From Stenocarpella maydis (Eukaryota > Ascomycota > Sordariomycetes > Diaporthales > Diaporthaceae): a DNA stretch of 64,000 nt. The notes below the pieces were generated by a model that was given only the letters and a program-made list of their open reading frames with translations, was not told the DNA's origin and made no database searches. The stretch is taken from assembly GCA_002270565.1 (NCBI GenBank), contig NQMI01000020.1, positions 186,001 to 250,000 of the forward strand. Reading direction: 5' to 3'. Made by a program: the position numbers and the translations under genes. Of this stretch, positions 11,602 through 23,826 are shown piece by piece; the first letter of the stretch is position 1, and each line of letters opens with the position of its first letter.

Positions 11602-12540
11602 CTTCACTGGTGCTCTCCCCCTTACTGTCGAGGGATACGGGAAGCGAGTTTCCCTTGGAAAACAGCCGAGAGCGCCGAGGGACCAGGAGAATAGGAACTG
11701 CTAAATAAGAGAAGGCATGAAGGTGGCCTGAGTGAGGATCAGCCTCGCAGGCAGCACGGGAAGAAGTGTCAATATGGGAGAGATGTCAATACGGCGGGTC
11801 AATCTCGCCTGCAGACGTCTGGAGATGGAGCTCGGCATGAGTTGTGACCTCACACAGCTCAGGTTGCTCCCTTGGTGGTCTGGAAGTGGAGCCCTGTGAC
11901 CCTGTGCCAATCCCGGGTGCGGTACTTAGGTACCTGGGTACGTGGGTACTTAGGTACTCCAGGACTAGCCCGATACATGCTCAGTATGGAGTACATGCAC
12001 CACTGCAGAATTCGGCACGAGGTACAGGTACCCGAGTCATGGGCCCAAGGGTTGGGGCTGGCTGCCAGAGCTCTGGGGCAGAGCTCGCCTGGTGGGATAC
12101 GTAATGTAGATACGTACTCCGTACATACACTCCGTGCCAGCTCAACGTCTTGGCCGTCAGAGCGAGGCTGGACATTTTCGAAACACATCGCCAGGGAGGA
12201 CGAGTCCAGGAGGAAAGCAGGCAATCACCGACATCTTCATTCTTTTTTCTTTTCTTCCTGTCTGTTCTTGCTCCCTCCCACTCCCCACCGGGCAGACCGG
12301 CGCTGCACGCTATTATGCCACGTCTACCGTGTTAGATACCGTTACACTCCGGACGTCGACCCGACCCCATTCAACCTGCCGTTTTACTTTGCCCTACATT
12401 GCCCTGCTCTTCTTTGCGTTGCGTCGCGCTGCGTCGCGCTCCCTCGCCTCGCCTCGCCTTGCCTTGCCTTGCCTCGCCTTGCCTCGCATTGATCAGGCCG
12501 CTTTCTCCTGGGGACCCATCCCCCCGTCCGCGTCCCCGTC
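11602..12540. promoter_or_regulatory. divergent promoter region between Lunapark and golgin genes
   Basis: No gene supported. It holds GGTACTTAGGTAC-type repeats at about 11920-11955, a TACTCCGTA motif at 12115-12123, and a pyrimidine-rich run of CCTTG/CCTCG pentamers at about 12430-12488 just before the golgin ATG, typical of fungal housekeeping promoters. A cDNA-adaptor-like string at 12003-12021 is noted under findings. Confidence 0.5.
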
Positions 12541-15500
12541 ATGTTTCAACGCCTTAAAGGCTCGCTCGACAGGGTTATCGCCGAGGAGCAGGCCCGCCAG
12601 AAAGCCGCTAACGAACAGGCAAGCTCCAGCAGCACAAGTGGCAGCCCGAGACAGTCATCGTCTGTCTCGAGAAGCAACAGCGCCGCCTCCGCCGCCAGGA
12701 AGCCCAGGACCAAGAAGCAGAGCCAGGATGTTTCCAAGAACGACGACGGCGCTGCGAACCTGGACCCTGCCGTCTTCGAGGCCGCCTTTGTCATAGACGA
12801 CGAGGAGCCTAGTCGCGCAACCACCCCAAAGCCGCCTACGGATGACCAGGCGCCCCAGGACGGCGATGGAAAGGACAGGGAGACTGGCTCTGCCAGCGGC
12901 GAGGCTGGCACCACGGCTGGAGCTGGAGACCCTGCGCACCCTGCGAAGGATGCCGAGGCGCGGGAAAAGGACGACGGCCAGAGGCCTGCCCTGCCGTCCA
13001 AAAATGGCGCTCACGAGCTGCCCCCAGACGTGCGCACCAAGCTTCGCAAGCTGGAGAAGCTCGAGGCCACATATCCAGGTTGGTCATCACAATCTCGATC
13101 TGAGGCCCTGTCTCAAACCTCAGACATATGGCATGCCCAGCTGACTTGCTGCAGAGTTGCTCCGATCCTACCGCATCGCCCACAGCCGAGCCACCTCCAT
13201 CGAGCCCTTCGAACGAGCACTTCGCGAGAACACCCCTCTCACATCCATCAAGGACCCAACCGCGTTTCTCGAATACCTCAACCAGCTGAACCTCAAGGGG
13301 GACATGGTAATGGAAGAGTTCAAGCGTGTCTCGGCCGAGAAGGACGATTTTAAGAAGAAGCATGACGCCGCTGCCAAAGAGCTTGCCGAGCTCAAGGAGA
13401 AAGTGGCTGCTCTGGAGGCCGCCAAGGACGCCCAAGGCACAGCAGCAGCAGCTGGGGAGCAGGAAAAGGCAGCAGAGCCTGAGAAGGCCCAGGTAGCGAC
13501 CCAGACCTCCCCACGCCCGTCAGACGTCAGGTCCCCCGTGCAATCTGTCCTGGGCATGTTCTCCCCCCGGCAGAAGCTAACAGATCCTGCCGTGCCCAAG
13601 AACGAAGAGGTCGAAGGCACCGGTGAGGACTTCTTCTCCTATGACAACGAGATCCCGGACCTGCAGGCCGAGGTGGAGTCCAAGAGCGGGGAAATCGAGA
13701 GGCTCAACGTCCTCGTCAGCGACCTCAAGGCCGAGCTTGCAACTGCCAAGGAGAACAGCGCTGGGCTTGTAGAGAGCCTCGAAAAGGCTACCCGAGAACT
13801 GAGCGAGTCACGGGACAGCGCGGCAATGAGCGAGTCCTTGCAGACACAGGTTGAGGCACGCAATATTGAGATCAAGACCTTGACCGAACGCATCGAGAAG
13901 TTGGAGGTACAGTTGAAGGACGCGAATGCTCAGCTCCAACGGGAGAAGGCTGCTACGGCGGCTGCTGTTAAGGAGAAAGAGGAGAGACTGGCTGAGACAA
14001 GTGCACTGTACTCGGAACTCGAGGGCGGGTTGAAGAAGGTCACGGAGGCGAAGGCCGCCCTCGACACGCGCATCGTCGATCTGACGACCGAGATCAAAGC
14101 TCTGCGGCAATCAAAGCTAGAAAACGAGCAAAAGATCGAGGAGCTCAATGCTCGGCTTCAGCTCCCCCAGGCGCCACCTACACCGTCCACAACGGCACCC
14201 TCTGAGTCTCTTGAAGCTCCCGCCGCGATATCACAATCCTCCTCGGCCAACAAGAAGAAGAACAAGAAGAAGAAGAAGGGCGGTGCGGCCGCAGCCCCAG
14301 GCCCCGCCGAGGCCACGAACAATACTGGCGATACCACGCCCCAGCCTCCAGCAACCCCACTCGACGGCCCTTCGGTATCCGAGTTGCAGCTCGAAATTGC
14401 GAGCCTCAAGTCCGATGTTTCGCAAAAGGACGCGCAGATCGAGAGGTTATCCAAGCAACGCAAGACAGAAGAGGACCTAAGGGAAGAAATTGAGACCTTA
14501 CGAGAGAATATAATGGACATCGGCGACGAGCATGTACAAGCCAAGGACAAGATCAAGGGGTTGGAAGCCGAGAGAAGGCAGCTTCAAGAGCGCATTGCTG
14601 AGCTCGAGAAGGAGCTTGCACAGGCGTCCTCGTCCGCGCAGTCCAATGACAAGTTACAAGGGGAGTTTGACAGCATGAGGCAGGAATTTGAGGACCTAAA
14701 GACCAAGTCGTTGACATTACAGTCTGACCTGGGCGCTGCACAACAACTTGCACAGAGCAGGTACAGGGATCTGACCGAGCTTCGCGAAGTCCTGCAGAAG
14801 GCTCAGCCCGAGCTCAAGAGCCTCCGTCAGGAGGCCGCCACGCTGAAATCCACAAGAGATGAATTGGCCGCAAAGACCGCCGAGCTGCGTGCCATGGAGA
14901 AGCGTGAAAAGGAGCTCAAGACTGAGGTTCAGCGCGCTCAGCGCCTGGCTACAGACCGTGAGACGGAGACTAAGACACTACGCGAGAAACTCACGGCCGA
15001 GACAAATGCCAAACTCAGTCTAGAGAACGCACAGCGCATCTCGGGGCGTGACCTGCGTAAGGCAGAGACCGAGAAGATCGAGCTCAGCGCCAAAGAGGAG
15101 AAGGCAACGCGGGAGTTGCAGAAGCTACAGGAGGAAATGTCCAAACTACGTCCGAGGCTCAAGGAGCTCGAGGATGAGTGTGCCAGGCTGCGCAGGGATA
15201 CAGAGATCGCCAAGGAGGACTCGGAGCTAAAGACCAGCCAGTACACTAACGCGCAGAACCTGCTGAGTAGCATGCGCGACCAGACACATGAGATCAGCAT
15301 CCAGCTCAAGGAGTCCCAGGGTCAGGCGGAAAGCCTCGAGGAGGAGATTTCAGAGTGCCGCAAGCTACTTGGCGAGCGCACAAGAGAAGCGGAGACCATG
15401 CGCCGCCTCCTTGCCGAGGCCGACGAACGTGCCAACTCGAAATCCAGAGAGATGCATGAGCGCATCGAAGAGGCTGAGAAGGAGCGCGACCGCTTTGAGC

Positions 15501-16550
15501 ACGAGATGCTGTCTTCCTCCCGGCGGGCGAACCGGCAGGCTGAGGAGCTCAAGCAGCGGATTAAGGAGCTTGAGAAGGAGACCAAGACGCTCGCGGAGGA
15601 GAAGGACGAGCTGGAACACAAGGAGCGCGAGTGGCGCCGCCGGAGGGAGGAGCTGGAGGCGGTGGAGGCCAAGGCGGACGAGGAGGTCACCGAGATGCGG
15701 CGCACGGTGAACGACCTGCGCACCACGCTCGATGCATCTGAGCAGCAGGTGCGCGACGCGGAGAAGGCCAGGAACGACCTCCGCCGCAACCTCGACGACT
15801 ACAGGATCCGCCACGACAAGCTAGCCAAGGAGCTCAAAATAGCCCAGGGCAAGCTTGCCGCCACCGGGGTGAACAGCCTGGCGGCTGGTGGCAGGGGCAG
15901 CATGGAGAGCCAACGAAGCGGCGGGAATGGTGTCGCAGCTGGAGGAGGGGGTGGGGGAGGCGTGGATGCGGTGTATCTCAAGACGATCATGCTGCAGTTC
16001 CTGGAGCAGAAGGACAACAAGCTCAGGGCGCAGCTTGTGCCGGTGCTGGGCAAGTTGTTGAGGTTCGACAAGTGAGTAGTCCCCGGCCCTTATTCTAACG
16101 CTCATGGCCCCTTCTCTCAACCCTCGGGCTCGGTTTCCTCACCACACCCACGCTCGTCGCCCCTCAAGACTCAAGCGGATCTCTTGGTACATGAGACGTG
16201 GAGGGTGGCAGACAACTCGGCATTGAGCAAGGCTCACCCTTGTGTTCTGTGACAGTGTCTGTTGGGTCTTCTTACGATGCACAACCGTGGTGGTGGGCGG
16301 ATCGGGTATGCTGTGCAACCAGTGGACTGCCTGCCGGACTATAGGGATCCCTTGACCTCAACCCATCATAAAACCACACTTTGTCTCTCCCCAGTCGCGC
16401 CCCCCCCCCCCCCCNCCCCCGCCAAGCACTCTTTATTCATCTATGTATCACACATTGGGACCTTGGCTAACAGGCTCGCTTCTCTCGCGCTGCCTTAGGG
16501 CCGATGAGCAGAAGTGGATGGCGGCTGTCCAGCAGATCGGGGCTCGATGA
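12541..16550 (+). CDS. IMH1: GRIP-domain golgin (Imh1-like coiled-coil Golgi tether)
   Basis: Long coiled-coil protein recruited to the trans-Golgi by an Arl1-type GTPase through its GRIP domain, where it tethers vesicles. Three exons: 12541-13078, 13155-16071 and 16499-16550, giving 1168 residues. The N-terminus MFQRLKGSLDRVIAEEQAR is an amphipathic start typical of fungal golgins. A disordered Ser/Ala/Asp segment follows. Near-continuous heptad coiled coil spans about 230-1080, interrupted near 545 by a polylysine stretch and a Pro/Ala linker. The C-terminal GRIP domain has the key Tyr in VYLKTIMLQFLEQKD. The last 17 residues come from a 52-nt exon after a 427-bp intron that contains a poly-C tract with an N. 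The final exon was assigned because FDK followed by ADEQKWMAAV continues the GRIP pattern; retention of the intron would stop translation right after FDK. Confidence 0.9.
16415..16415. other. ambiguous base in a poly-C tract
   Basis: Single N within a cytosine run in the last golgin intron. It is a sequencing or assembly ambiguity, not a biological feature. Confidence 0.95.
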
Positions 16551-18310
16551 ATGCAGACGGCAGTTGGGAGGTGGCGAACATGTCTTGATTACGACTTAGC
16601 CAGCATGTGGGGGCGAGCGAGCCAGCTGAATGCAAAAGTTTCCGATGCCCCTTTGGCAAACATGTCTAGACCAGCCCGCGTCTGCTCCTCAGTGTCTGTA
16701 TCAACACGAGTGTTGCTCACGCTTGAGCACGGTATCTTACAATAGTAAGTCGATTACTAGGTTGTGCTAATGGTCTACAGGCTCCCGGGGCCATGAAAGG
16801 GCACAAGCCCAGAAGCGATATAGGCGGCCTGAGTGTGGATGATATACTCATCACAAAAATGTCGGGGATGTTGATGTAAGAGCCAAACGGATCAGCGAGC
16901 CAATCCCCATGGACAAACACGGCCGGATGCGTCCCCGCGCGCGAATGCCAGCCTAACGCCGAAACATGCAAAACATGCAGCTGCGGCACAGGCCTCTTCC
17001 CCCCTCCCCCCTCTTGGATGCGGCAGGCAGGCTTGTTGCGGCGGTCATGGGGTCGTAGGGCCACGCGTGCGTTGTGCACCTGCTGGAACGGTGTGGCAAG
17101 CCTTGGGTTCCGTCGCTATACTAAATACACAAAAGCCGAGACGCGGTGTGGTGTGATTCTCGTGGTTCCACAGATGTGGCGGTGGTGGTGGTGGAGCGAG
17201 CAGGCGCCCTGCTATTATTGTGCTGCTTTTGACCACGCACGTATTGGGGGGCCCATGGCTCTTGTGGGTCCTGGGAGACGCTGGCCCGTCGCCTGAATAC
17301 ATAACATACCCTCGAGCTCTGAGCCCTGTGCCCAAATGTGAGGACCCCGGCGGGGGCGGGGGCACCGCGCGGTCTAGATGGCCATGGGCACATCTTCCTC
17401 CACGGCAGTCGCCGGTTTGTCCCCCCCCCCGGGGGGGGGCGGGAGACAGGCAAGGCGTTGAAGGTTGTTATGATTATTATCCGGGACGGGCGACGAGCGA
17501 AAGTTACCGGCCGTCCGAGACTAAGTTACCGGGGGGTGGTGGTGGGGGGTGGTTCTGGGTTTGGCTCTATCTCTCCAGAGACAGCCGTTTTTTCCTTGGC
17601 TCGGATGCGTTCCTCAGGCGAGCTGCCATGGGTTGGGCGTCAAAAAAAAGTCCCGCGATGGTCGGTTTTGGGGGGGACGGGGGGTTGTGGGAAAGTATGA
17701 TATCGGATGATCGATATCCAAGCGAGAGGCTCGTCTAGTGTAGACAGTCAGGCGAGCGGGCCTCGGTTTAAGTTAAGGTTTGTGTTGCCTTGGATGAAAG
17801 AGGGAGGAAGACCCGACGACGGGGGCACGGCAGGGGCAGCACCATGGCGGTGGGTAAGCAAGAGACGGCTGTTTATCTTTGCGGGGTCCCCGGCGGAGGC
17901 GGCTCGAGAGCGAGGAAGAAGTGCTGTGTGGGGGGCTGAAATCTAGATGCCGACGACGAAGATATTCGTCACTGGTACGATGATGAGGAGTTTGAGCAAT
18001 GAAGGGCCCCCCGTCAGTCAACCCGACAGGATATTTTTTTTGGTCCGGCAGGCAGGCGGGTGGGCAGGCAAGCGGGCGGATATGCGTTCTGCCAAGCACA
18101 CGGGCCTGTCCTATCCTCCCTGTCCGTTGGGAGGTGGTTAAGTTTCAGCACTCTCGTAGTGTATGTATGTGCGCGCGCGGGTGTGGGTACTGTACTCCGT
18201 AAGCATATATATATATATCAGCGCGGACCGGGGGGGGGTGGTATCATGAGGCTTTTGGATGTCCCACTCAGCCCTCCCGGGCAACATCAACTACACTCCG
18301 ATCCCTGTAA

Positions 18311-18390
18311 TTATATCCATGTAGGTACAAGCAAAGCCCATAATATAACTCCAATCCAGCGCCGGCTGTACTGTACCTACATGGATATAA
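18311..18390. repeat. perfect 19-bp inverted repeat with a 42-nt spacer
   Basis: Arms 18311-18329 (TTATATCCATGTAGGTACA) and 18372-18390 are exact reverse complements. The spacer contains no open frame. It can form a hairpin in DNA or RNA. It could be a small MITE relic or a stem-loop RNA. Confidence 0.85.
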
Positions 18391-18682
18391 GTACAAGGGT
18401 CGAGGTGTACTATGTACTCCGTATACACTACCGACAAGAGCAATGGGCTGGCCCAGGGAACCGTGGAGTGCGCAGACAACAGCCTGCCGGGCCCCAACTC
18501 CGGCGTGGGCTGTCGAGACCGTGATATATGCCAGCCATTGAGGCTCCGCTACTAACACGGCTCTCTGGTTGGCAGGCTTACGACGAGGGGGTTCCGGAGG
18601 GGGGTTTTTCGGCGCGGTGGCTGGCTCGGCGGCGATGGACCGCCGAGGACTGTGCCCGGCCCGGTCTTGTGCCGTCTCGCGG

Positions 18683-18707
18683 GTAGTGTAGTGTAGTGTA
18701 GTGTAGT
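18683..18707. repeat. TAGTG microsatellite
   Basis: Five tandem copies of TAGTG. Confidence 0.9.
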
Positions 18708-20369
18708 GAAGAAGAGACCATGTTGGATGGAGACTGGCAGATGGATTAAGGTTTTGTAAGGTGGATCTCCGGGGAGCCCAGCAGACACGCGACCGTGAGA
18801 CTACGTACGATCATTCCCAGCCCTGCCGGGATGGCCTGCCGGGCCCGGTGCTGGGCGGGCTGTTTGGGTTGCATTCCAGATCGGCTGTCGACCTGGCTGC
18901 ATGTGCGTGCGCGTGCTCGTGCGCGCGCGCGCGTTATGTGTCTGTGTGTATATATGTGTGTGTGTGTGTGAGTGAGTGTGATGGACTATGGTAGTGTGAT
19001 AGGGCCAGGGGGGAAGAATGTGTGCCCGTCGGTCGCCGGACGAACTTCCGCGCCGGCTGTTAATTTGCGAAATGATGATCGCGGGTCCTCGGCCTGCGAG
19101 AAGCGAGCCTGCACAATGCACGACCTGGCTTGGCTGCTGCGCTGCAATGTACACTGCTCGTATGTATGTACCTCTCCTGCACCCTAGATATGGGCCGGGA
19201 CAAGGCCCCCGCTGCTTGTCACGGCGTGCCTGCGTGTGGGAAGGGTGCATCGGCAGCTGGATGAGGCAAACCGGAGACCACTCGTGGTGCGAGATCAAGG
19301 TTTGGACGATAGGATAAGTGGTGGTCTTTGCGGTGGTCTTTGCACACCGCCATCACATGCGTGCACGATCGCCTCCTCTCCCGCCGCGATGCCGTATCGT
19401 CTGAACTGGAACTCCAGAGGCGGCGCGCGTCAGGGCGCAGGCTCGTGAAGGTTTGACCCGACCAGCTCGTATACACACACATGCATGCATACATACACCG
19501 TACATAGCTTCTGCTATGGCTGTTGAGCAGCTGTCGCCCTCCGCCGGCCCCATGCGTTCAGCCCACAGAACACGCACGGCAAGGCTAGATCCAGATCAGA
19601 GATGGGCCCAGACCAGCCCAGGACATGCACGCCGGTCGCGAGGAGAGGCATTTCGAGGCCGACCTTACCCCGTTCAGTATGTAGAGCCAGCCCTCCGGGG
19701 AGACACTAGCCATGCTACACATGTACGGATTACTAAACACCGCTGCCGACGTCGTCAGCATCACATCTGCAAGAGAGTCCTGCCGGCCAGCCTGCCTGCC
19801 GGGATATATTGTCCACTACCGCGTAGACTGCATGCTAGATCGGGTCTAGCTGCAAGACAGCCGGAGCTGATGCAGGCCCCGGGCTTGATGTAACCATGAT
19901 CCCTCCCACGCCTCCCTCCCGCCACTCCATATTCCAGTCCATGTACGGAGTAATATGTACCATAGTATTTCCGTACGCGGTTACAGACATTGGCTTAAGC
20001 CTTGTCACGTCGATCCTCGCCAACCAAAAGCCTCTCCTCCTCCCAGCATAGCCAGCCCACCCCGGCGGCCCTCACCCTCAGCCAGTCACCAGGCAGGCGA
20101 TAGATACATCTTTGGCATCGTTTCGTTTCTACTTCGCGCATAGCCATGCACGCAGTGCAGGGCCACAGCAGAGTAGTGACATAGCCAGGGGTTGATGCGG
20201 CTCAGGCTCCGCCTGGCCCGCCTCCCATCCCAGCCGTGGCCGTCCATCTGACACCCTCTCTGGGGGCGGCCAGCGTGCCAGGGGCAGTGTGCCAGACGAC
20301 CGTCGGGCATCGATGGAGAAGGCTTGACATCGGCAGACAGAGAGGGCGGGGGGGGCGGCAGCCATGGGA

Positions 20370-20405
20370 TGTGTGGATGTGTGGATGTGTGGATGTGTGT
20401 GATGT
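20370..20405. repeat. GATGTGTG short tandem repeat
   Basis: Tandem GATGTGTG units, four to five copies with minor variation. Confidence 0.8.
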
Positions 20406-21280
20406 GAGATGTTACTGGGCTTGGTTCGACTCGATGCGGTGCGATGCAAATGGGCTCGCTTGCGCCATGGCCGCTCAGCCCCCTGCCCCGGTCTGTGAGG
20501 TCGACCGTTGCCTCACCTGCATGCGCGTCGTGCATAGTGTACACTACTGTGTAACTACCTACCGACATGAGCATGCCTACCTACACTCGGTACTGTGTAT
20601 TGCTCGCCGTTTCTCCGGGGGGGGGGGGGCTAGAGCCAACCCTATCCTGGCGACGCAGCCCTGCAGGCATCGGACAGGACGGGACAATATTCGGGGCCAA
20701 CAGAGTGACGAGAGGGCCCCGAGTTGGTCCCGGATCAAGCACCACCATCTAGCTGGAGTCCAGTGGACGAAGGGAAGGTACTTGGCACCCGTGCTCTCGT
20801 TTCGAGGCATTGTACGTGCTGTGTGGCCTTGCAAGGCCCCTCGTCGCACCGGTTCAGCACATGTGAGCAAGTACAGCATATCGTCTCGTGGCATGCCTCC
20901 ATACCAGAGCATGCTCCCTCCCAGCTCGCCGGCTCTCGAGCAGGCGCCAGTGCCACCAGAGCCGTCCTGATCACTCTTGGAGGATCGGCTGCTATCAGCC
21001 ATTCTACAAACCTAATTTCATACAGCAGCCGGGCCCGCTCCCGGTCGTGGCCGTTCGTGCCTCCTCACGATGCCCGACCGCTTCCTTCACAAACAAATAC
21101 CCCCTCGTCGCCCGCACTTGATCGCAATCTGTCCTGCCGTGATTCCCGCCCACTTGTTATGTTGACCTTCCCTCAAGTATTGACACGCATCTCGACCCAG
21201 CCACCACACAACCAAGGCCAGCCCGGCTCCTGAGCACCAGTACCTCGTATCCCGTCTCCCCACTTCCTCTCCCCTCAAGC

Positions 21281-23251
21281 ATGGGAAGCCTGTTCCTCAA
21301 CGACGACGGCCTCCACCACACGGCCGTGCTAGGCCACATATCGCAGCCGACTCCCCATGACCCTTATAGGTACCAGCACGGCTTCGGCAACCACCATGCG
21401 TCAGAGGCATTCGCCGGGGCGCTGCCCAGGAACGGCACCAACCTGCCGCAGAAGCACCCGTATGGCCTCTATGCCGAACACCTCAACGGCACGTCTTTCG
21501 TCTCATCGCGCGAGTCGGTCCTGAATGTGTAAGTCGCCAGAGCCAGGTGCTGTTGCCAGCCTTCTTATATGTGCAGGCTCTTATGCCCTCAGCCCTATCT
21601 GTGTCGTCTCCCACATGGCAGCTGACGTGCATGTCTTGTTCCCAACCAGGTGGATGTACCGAGTCAGGCCCTCTGTGGCCCATCGGCCGCTGCGACCTTG
21701 CGAGATCTCTGCAGAGGTGATTTGCTTCTTTCCCACCCGGGTTCCGGGACCTCGAGCTTTGGCCGCTTACCAGTCATGCAAAGACCGAGTCGTGCTTCCT
21801 CCCCCTAAACCCCAACGTCGACTTCACGCCACTCACCCACACATGGGGACCCCCACGACGCCCCGTGAAGACTGGTGATGGCGCTGCCGGTGCCGCCCAG
21901 AGGCCTGTCAGCTTCGTCGAGAGCCTTTACACCCTCTGTGGGCATGGCGACCCTACCCTCAAGGAAGGCCTCGCCGTCCACACCTATGCCTTTGACGCTG
22001 ACATGGTCCGGGAGGCGCTGGTCAATAACGACGGCGAGTTTCTCATCGTCCCCACCCGCGGCATCCTCGACATCCAGACGGAGCTCGGCCACCTCCGCGT
22101 GCCGCCCGGCTCGGTCGCCGTCATCCCGCCCGGGTTCCGGTTCTCCGTCAACACCGCCGGCTTCTCGGAGGAGGCCGCGGCGTCCGGGTACATCCTCGAG
22201 GCCTTTGGGGCGCACTTCAGGCTCCCCGAGCTGGGCCCGCTGGGGGCCAACGCGCTGGCCCACGTCCGCGACTTCCACTACCCCGTGGCCAGCTTCGACG
22301 TCGACTTTGACCCGCTCCCGATGACGCCTGCCGACAGCCAGTCACTGCCCGGGGGCGGCGCGTCCCCCTCCGACTGGCGCATCATCACCAAGCTCGCCGG
22401 CAGGTTCTACCAGTACGCCCAGCCCCACACCCCCTTCGACGTCGTCGCCTGGCACGGCCGCTACAGCCCCTACAAGTACGACCTGTCCCACTTCAGCCAC
22501 CTCACCGCCAACACGGACCAGCTCGACCCCACCGCCTACACTGTCCTCACCGCGCCCTCCAAGTGGCCGGGCGTGAGCCTCGTCGACTTCTGCGTCTTTG
22601 GCGAGAAGTACGCCGTCGCGAGGGACACCCTCCGGGTGCCGTACCACCACCGCACCATGGCCACGGAGCTGGTGGGCATCATCAAGGGCAGGTACGGCGG
22701 CAGCGTGCGGAGGCTCGAGGCGGGCGGCCTGAGCTTCGAGCAGGGCTACATGCCGCACGGCGAGACGTACGACTGCTGGAGGCGCGAGTCGGAGCGGGAC
22801 CTCGGGGCCGAGGTCGCCGGGCGGGACTTCCTGGGCTTCATGTTCCACGCGTCCTCTCATGTCGGGCTCACCAAGTGGGCGACGGAACGACACCCCGATA
22901 TCCGAAGTAAGTGTTAGCCGTTGCTCCCTCCACCCCCCCCCCCCNNNNNNNNNNNNCCCCCCCCGTGTCGCGCTGGCCCTTCAATCTATCGTGTCCCCCC
23001 GCTGGGGTCACCCCGTCGCTGACAGCCGCGCCCCAGTGGAAGAACCCGGCCTGTGGGACAACCTCCGGGCACCGTTCGCCGACAGGCTCTGCCAGGTGAG
23101 CCAGGCGCTAGAGAAGATGAGGCTCGCAAACGACGCGGCGATCCATGCCGAGCTGACGGCGCTGGCGTTCGAGGTGATGGCGAACCGGAGGAGGCTGAGT
23201 GTCAGGAGCGTCACGGACGACGAGGACGATCACGTGCGGGCTTGTGCCTGA
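21281..23251 (+). CDS. homogentisate 1,2-dioxygenase family protein, divergent long paralogue
   Basis: Fe(II) ring-cleaving dioxygenase of phenylalanine/tyrosine catabolism (homogentisate to maleylacetoacetate). Four exons: 21281-21528, 21650-21716, 21784-22906 and 23037-23251, giving 550 residues against about 440-450 for classic enzymes. The N-terminal pattern [15 protein letters not shown]...[15 protein letters not shown] is diagnostic. Likely iron and active-site residues are kept: His in AWHG (about 329), His in PYHHR (about 394), Glu six residues later (about 400) and His in MPHGE (about 430). However, the normally conserved PPRW stretch is replaced by FGEKYAV and an extra C-terminal segment is present. 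No fumarylacetoacetase or maleylacetoacetate isomerase lies nearby, unlike the usual cluster. It may act on homogentisate or another gentisate-like ring. The third acceptor was chosen at 21783 because it alone restores the frame. Confidence 0.82.
22945..22956. other. 12-N gap in a poly-C tract
   Basis: Run of N within a cytosine homopolymer inside the last intron of the dioxygenase gene. Its true length is unknown; the coding sequence is not affected. Confidence 0.95.
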
Positions 23252-23826
23252 TGATGAGATGCGGCACAGCTCTATGCCTTGGTAACTAGTGACGCTGACG
23301 CGAGGGAAGTAATATGGATGGGGAGGGGAGGCTTTGGTCTTTTTTCTTGTTGTTGTTGTTGTTGTTGCAAGGCGTCAAGATTGTGGTTGATGTCTTCCTG
23401 GGCCTTGGGCTTATTCAAAAGGCCCCTTACACCTACCTACTAACCAAGTCGGCACGTGGGTGAGTCAAGATTACGGAGCCTGTAATAATATTCCACCATG
23501 GGCGGCGTTGAAAACGAAGGGGGAGGAGCCTCCGGTATAAAGTAGAAGTGCAGGCCACATCTCGAGGTGGTTGAAGGGAAGAATGATTAATGCAGTACCA
23601 ACCCATTCAAAGCTGACTACTTAGACATGCACTCTGGTGGTCCCTTGTTTCGATGTCTGAAGAGGATGAGAACAAGATTGATCCACCATGGCAGTTAACG
23701 TCCGCCCACTTGTCTTTTTCCCTGTTTCTCCGCCCGGTATAACCCAGCTTGTAGCCTACTGTTAATTCTTGTATCTCTGGAGCCCTTCAGATGGGTTACC
23801 CCGCCCCAACCCCCCCCCCCCTTTGT

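Larger units (their letters stand above)
16551..21280. other. 4.7 kb gene-poor, G-rich intergenic region
   Basis: No coding region is supported. The many open frames here are GC-rich, overlap on both strands and show no domain signature. The region holds G or C homopolymers (near 17418-17440, 18230, 20618-20630), simple repeats (TAGTG at 18683-18707, TG-rich 18935-18970, GATGTGTG at about 20370-20405), three TACTCCGTA-type motifs and a perfect 19-bp inverted repeat at 18311-18390. It may include long untranslated regions or a noncoding transcript; nothing decides this. Confidence 0.55.

Noticed and set aside
17220..17738. 172-codon open frame
   Set aside because: Gly/Trp/Arg-rich translation of poly-G sequence; no conserved feature.
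20236..20970. 244-codon open frame in the G-rich desert
   Set aside because: Composition follows the simple repeats, there is no domain or splice support, and it competes with frames on the other strand.
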